This document shows positions 22,336 through 24,682 of a DNA stretch of 24,682 nt, piece after piece (position 1 is the first letter of the stretch; each line of letters opens with the position of its first letter). The notes beneath the pieces were generated by a model. It was not told the DNA's origin, did no database searches, and worked only from the letters and a program-made list of their open reading frames with translations. The translations under genes were made by a program, and so were the position numbers. Source of the DNA: an uncultured Mycoplasmatota bacterium (GTDB lineage: Bacteria; Bacillota_I; Bacilli_A; RF39; UBA660); NCBI GenBank assembly GCA_900549625.1, contig URPE01000018.1, forward strand, positions 1 to 24,682. The letters run 5' to 3'.

Positions 22336-24522
22336 TTAATATGTATAATAAATAATTCGATCTAAATCATTTATAGAATATGTATTTATTTTACCACCAG
22401 CTGGATCTAAAGAAGTAAATGTTTTATTACTTGGATTATAAGTGTTTAAAACAACAAAATGTGTCTCATGTTCTGAGTTAGATATATGTACAATACCAAT
22501 TCGATTAGATTTTTCGTGAGAAGCATTTAATGCATTTAACTTTTCTTCCATACTAGCCCCACTTAAACTAATATCTCTATCTACTCTAAAACTTGGTACA
22601 AATTCTCTAATACCTTTATTATTCCAAACAATAGCCGCCCCATCAAAACCACCATTTAATTTTAGAGTATCATTTAATACTTTAGGTGAGAAACTTGAAG
22701 TATCACTCATTTTACCAGTACAAGTAAGCGCAATAGCCACACTTGATACAGCACAACCAGCCTTACTAATAGTTGTATCTTTACTATTTCCTAGTAAAAA
22801 TTGTCCCCATCTTTTATCACTTTGAGCATATATAATACAATTATCAACAGTCATCGTGTCATTTGTACAAACATTTTCTTTAATACCAAATACTGAAGAA
22901 CGATAATCGGTCATTTTTGATACTTGATATTTAGTGTAAGCCATTTGATCTTCATCAGTTGTTTTAGTGCAGCCAGATCCACTACAAGAAGACCCATTAC
23001 AAGCACTTGCTACTGCACTTGCTCTTTCTGGTGACATATATTCTTTAATATAGGGATAATAATAACACCCACCTTTACTAGAACTACCTGGATTATACCA
23101 ATATGTTCCAATAAAAGCATATTTACTCATTAATGAATCAACTGAATCATATTTTTTAATAAAAGATATAATGCCCAAAACACCATCACTAAATGAAGAA
23201 TATTTTGTACAAGCATTTATTCCCCCTGTATTAGTACATCCTATACCATAATAATTATATGAAGACCCACCAGGACTCATACCCTCAACTATTGCTCTAA
23301 CAACAATAAATTCTGGATTAACACCATTACTAACTGCCAAATCATATAACTCTCCAGCATGACCTTTAAAAGTACCCCAATCACTCTTTTTACTATTATA
23401 ATTTTCTACTTTAGAAATAAACTCATCCCGTGATAAAGTAGTAGACCCTATATTAAAAGCTGAACAACTATAATTAAAATTATTACTTGTATCTTCTTTT
23501 TTAGCACTCTCTTTACTAGTAGTACGATACATCACTTTATCATTAGTAAAATACTTTAAAATATCCAAATTAGTTAATCCACGATATCTTAATAAATAAT
23601 AAGCCCCATAAAGATTAAACCCATCCTCTTCATCTTGATGTAAATACTCTTCATATTTTACTTTGGTTTTAACCCCATCTTTTTCTTCTTCTTTTATCCA
23701 ATAAGTGTAACACATATTTTCAACTGCATTAATACCAATCTTTTTTACCCCTGTATCAGCATTACACTGACACTCTTCATAAACAGTATTTTTAAAATAC
23801 TTTTTAGTAAATTCTCTTGGTATTTCTAAATCTTTTTGCCAAGCCGTATGAAACTCTATATCTTCTCCTTCACTATTTTGCATTATACCACTGTTATACC
23901 AACAATTATCAGCAACATGCATTGGTACAAACTCTTCATTTTCATCTACTAAAGCAATACCATATGAATTAGTTATAGCAAGATTTAAATAATAATCATC
24001 TATTGTAACATTACTATCAATTGTTTTATCACGATAAGTAACTTCACAATTATTAGTAATAGCCTCATTTCTAAGAGCAACAGAAAGAGCAAAATAAAGT
24101 TGATAGTTACTAGAATCATCCCCAGTAAAGTTGTTTAAATAAGTAACAACAGCTCCCTTAACATAATCTTCCAAGTCCATTTCTTCGTCATAACTATCGC
24201 CTTCTCCATAAGGGTCATAATGAATCGTTACATTCTTACAACTAGTAGATTTATAAACATAATCATTAACACCAGATGAATTTAACAAAGCCGCCATAAT
24301 AATGAAAAATAAAAGAATTACAGCCCCGACTAAACTTATAATTATTATATTTTTCTTTAGAAGCTTAGCAATCACCTTTTTACTTGCTGTAGCCACAGCT
24401 TGCTTTCCCTTTGTTTTTAATACACTTTCGAACTTACCAACTTCTTTAGTAACTTCCTCATTTTGATTATCTAGTCCTTCGGCAGCCTCGTTAACATCAT
24501 TTTCTAATTCTTCGTTATCCAT
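22336..24522 (-). CDS. Membrane-anchored multidomain cell-wall hydrolase (SpoIID-like region, glucosaminidase-like, C39-like peptidase)
   Basis: This 728-residue protein has an acidic cytoplasmic N-terminus, a membrane helix (59-80) and a large Cys-rich exterior. Residues 114-155 (MDLEDYVKGAVVTYL, then ALSVALRNEAI) resemble the start of SpoIID-like domains. Residues 380-475 resemble a FlgJ-type glucosaminidase: GHAGELYDLAVSNGVNPEFIVVRAIVEGMSPGG with E413 as candidate acid, then YNYYGIGC and a LGIISFIKKY helix. Residues 560-728 form a C39-like papain-fold peptidase: YAQSDKRWGQFLLG, AGCAVSSVAIAL (C590), HETHFVVLNTY (H688) and TSLDPAGG (D706). The three-part layout suggests peptidoglycan remodelling at the envelope. 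Many Cys residues outside the active site imply disulfides. It is first in a two-gene operon; GGTGGTGG precedes the ATG. The SpoIID assignment is the least certain. Confidence 0.82.
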   Translation of the reverse strand: MDNEELENDVNEAAEGLDNQNEEVTKEVGKFESVLKTKGKQAVATASKKVIAKLLKKNIIIISLVGAVILLFFIIMAALLNSSGVNDYVYKSTSCKNVTIHYDPYGEGDSYDEEMDLEDYVKGAVVTYLNNFTGDDSSNYQLYFALSVALRNEAITNNCEVTYRDKTIDSNVTIDDYYLNLAITNSYGIALVDENEEFVPMHVADNCWYNSGIMQNSEGEDIEFHTAWQKDLEIPREFTKKYFKNTVYEECQCNADTGVKKIGINAVENMCYTYWIKEEEKDGVKTKVKYEEYLHQDEEDGFNLYGAYYLLRYRGLTNLDILKYFTNDKVMYRTTSKESAKKEDTSNNFNYSCSAFNIGSTTLSRDEFISKVENYNSKKSDWGTFKGHAGELYDLAVSNGVNPEFIVVRAIVEGMSPGGSSYNYYGIGCTNTGGINACTKYSSFSDGVLGIISFIKKYDSVDSLMSKYAFIGTYWYNPGSSSKGGCYYYPYIKEYMSPERASAVASACNGSSCSGSGCTKTTDEDQMAYTKYQVSKMTDYRSSVFGIKENVCTNDTMTVDNCIIYAQSDKRWGQFLLGNSKDTTISKAGCAVSSVAIALTCTGKMSDTSSFSPKVLNDTLKLNGGFDGAAIVWNNKGIREFVPSFRVDRDISLSGASMEEKLNALNASHEKSNRIGIVHISNSEHETHFVVLNTYNPSNKTFTSLDPAGGKINTYSINDLDRIIYYTY

Positions 24523-24546
24523 AAGACCACCACCATTTCTAATGGT

Positions 24547-24575
24547 ATTTTATCAAAATATTATAAAAAAGTCTA
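24547..24575 (-). promoter_or_regulatory. Candidate promoter of the hydrolase operon
   Basis: TAGACT (24575-24570), a 17-bp spacer and TAAAAT (24552-24547) lie about 25 bp before the start codon. A TATAAT nearby (around 24561-24566) lacks a matching -35. The choice between them is uncertain. Confidence 0.4.
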
Positions 24576-24637
24576 TCTGTAGAAAAACATAAATATTTAT
24601 TTTACTAGCATTCTAAATTTTTTTAAGAAATTTACGT

Positions 24638-24666
24638 AAAAAAAAAGAAAATGGGCTACTCATCTT
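24638..24666 (-). terminator. Possible terminator of the gene upstream of the window
   Basis: AAGATG and CATTTT can pair (6 bp, one G-U) around a seven-base loop, followed by a C and nine T residues (24646-24638). The stem is weak, but the T-tract and the position between transcription units fit a terminator. Confidence 0.35.
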
Positions 24667-24682
24667 GAATAATATAAGTAGA

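Noticed and set aside
1..24682. Mycoplasma-type code with TGA as Trp
   Set aside because: Trp is encoded by TGG in conserved motifs, and TGA acts as a stop (for example at the end of the acyltransferase-3 gene, where it overlaps the next Shine-Dalgarno).

Overview
This window is a very AT-rich, low-GC Gram-positive-type chromosome segment. The likely source is an uncultured gut Bacilli/Mollicutes-like or clostridial lineage, inferred from base composition, strong Shine-Dalgarno sites, sigma-A-like promoters and gene content. The standard code is used: TGG encodes Trp and TGA is a stop. Every intact gene lies on the minus strand, so the locus is transcribed from high to low coordinates. Most of it is a capsular or wall polysaccharide locus.

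In transcription order: (1) 24522-21568 holds a membrane-anchored multidomain cell-wall hydrolase and a small membrane-anchored surface protein, ending at a strong terminator. (2) 21502-19645 holds UDP-galactopyranose mutase (glf) and the initiating phosphoglycosyl transferase (WbaP/PglC type), each with a terminator. (3) 19564-18500 is a gene-poor stretch with decayed IS3-like and IS66-like transposase fragments. (4) 18449-16842 is a separate unit: a near-consensus promoter, a 48-codon membrane micro-ORF, UDP-glucose dehydrogenase (ugd) and a terminator. (5) From a TTGAAA-N17-TATAAT promoter at 16701-16673, a tight 15-gene operon runs to 1821. It contains two GT2 and two GT4 glycosyltransferases, a Wzy polymerase and a Wzx flippase. 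It then has a Dlt-like acyl-activation and export cassette (SGNH protein, adenylating ligase, carrier protein, MBOAT, dedicated phosphopantetheinyl transferase and a YunG-like putative Cys-His-Asp enzyme). It ends with a UDP-glucuronate 4-epimerase, an acyltransferase-3 protein and a TupA-like ATP-grasp. (6) 1705-71 holds a type III toxin-antitoxin system (two 36-nt antitoxin repeats, terminator, ToxN/AbiQ-like toxin) translationally coupled to a Dam-type adenine methyltransferase.

Working model: WbaP primes undecaprenyl phosphate. The four glycosyltransferases build a repeat unit that may include GlcA and GalA (Ugd plus the epimerase) and galactofuranose (Glf). Wzx and Wzy flip and polymerise it. 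The polymer is then decorated in three ways: by the acyltransferase-3 protein, by the carrier-dependent Dlt-like cassette, and possibly by TupA-like amide ligation to uronate carboxyls.

The most unusual element is the Dlt-like cassette. Its adenylation enzyme has Ser where amino-acid-activating enzymes carry the amine-binding Asp, it brings its own small phosphopantetheinyl transferase, and a YunG-like protein is linked to it. This suggests a dedicated pathway that attaches a non-standard acyl group to an exported polysaccharide.
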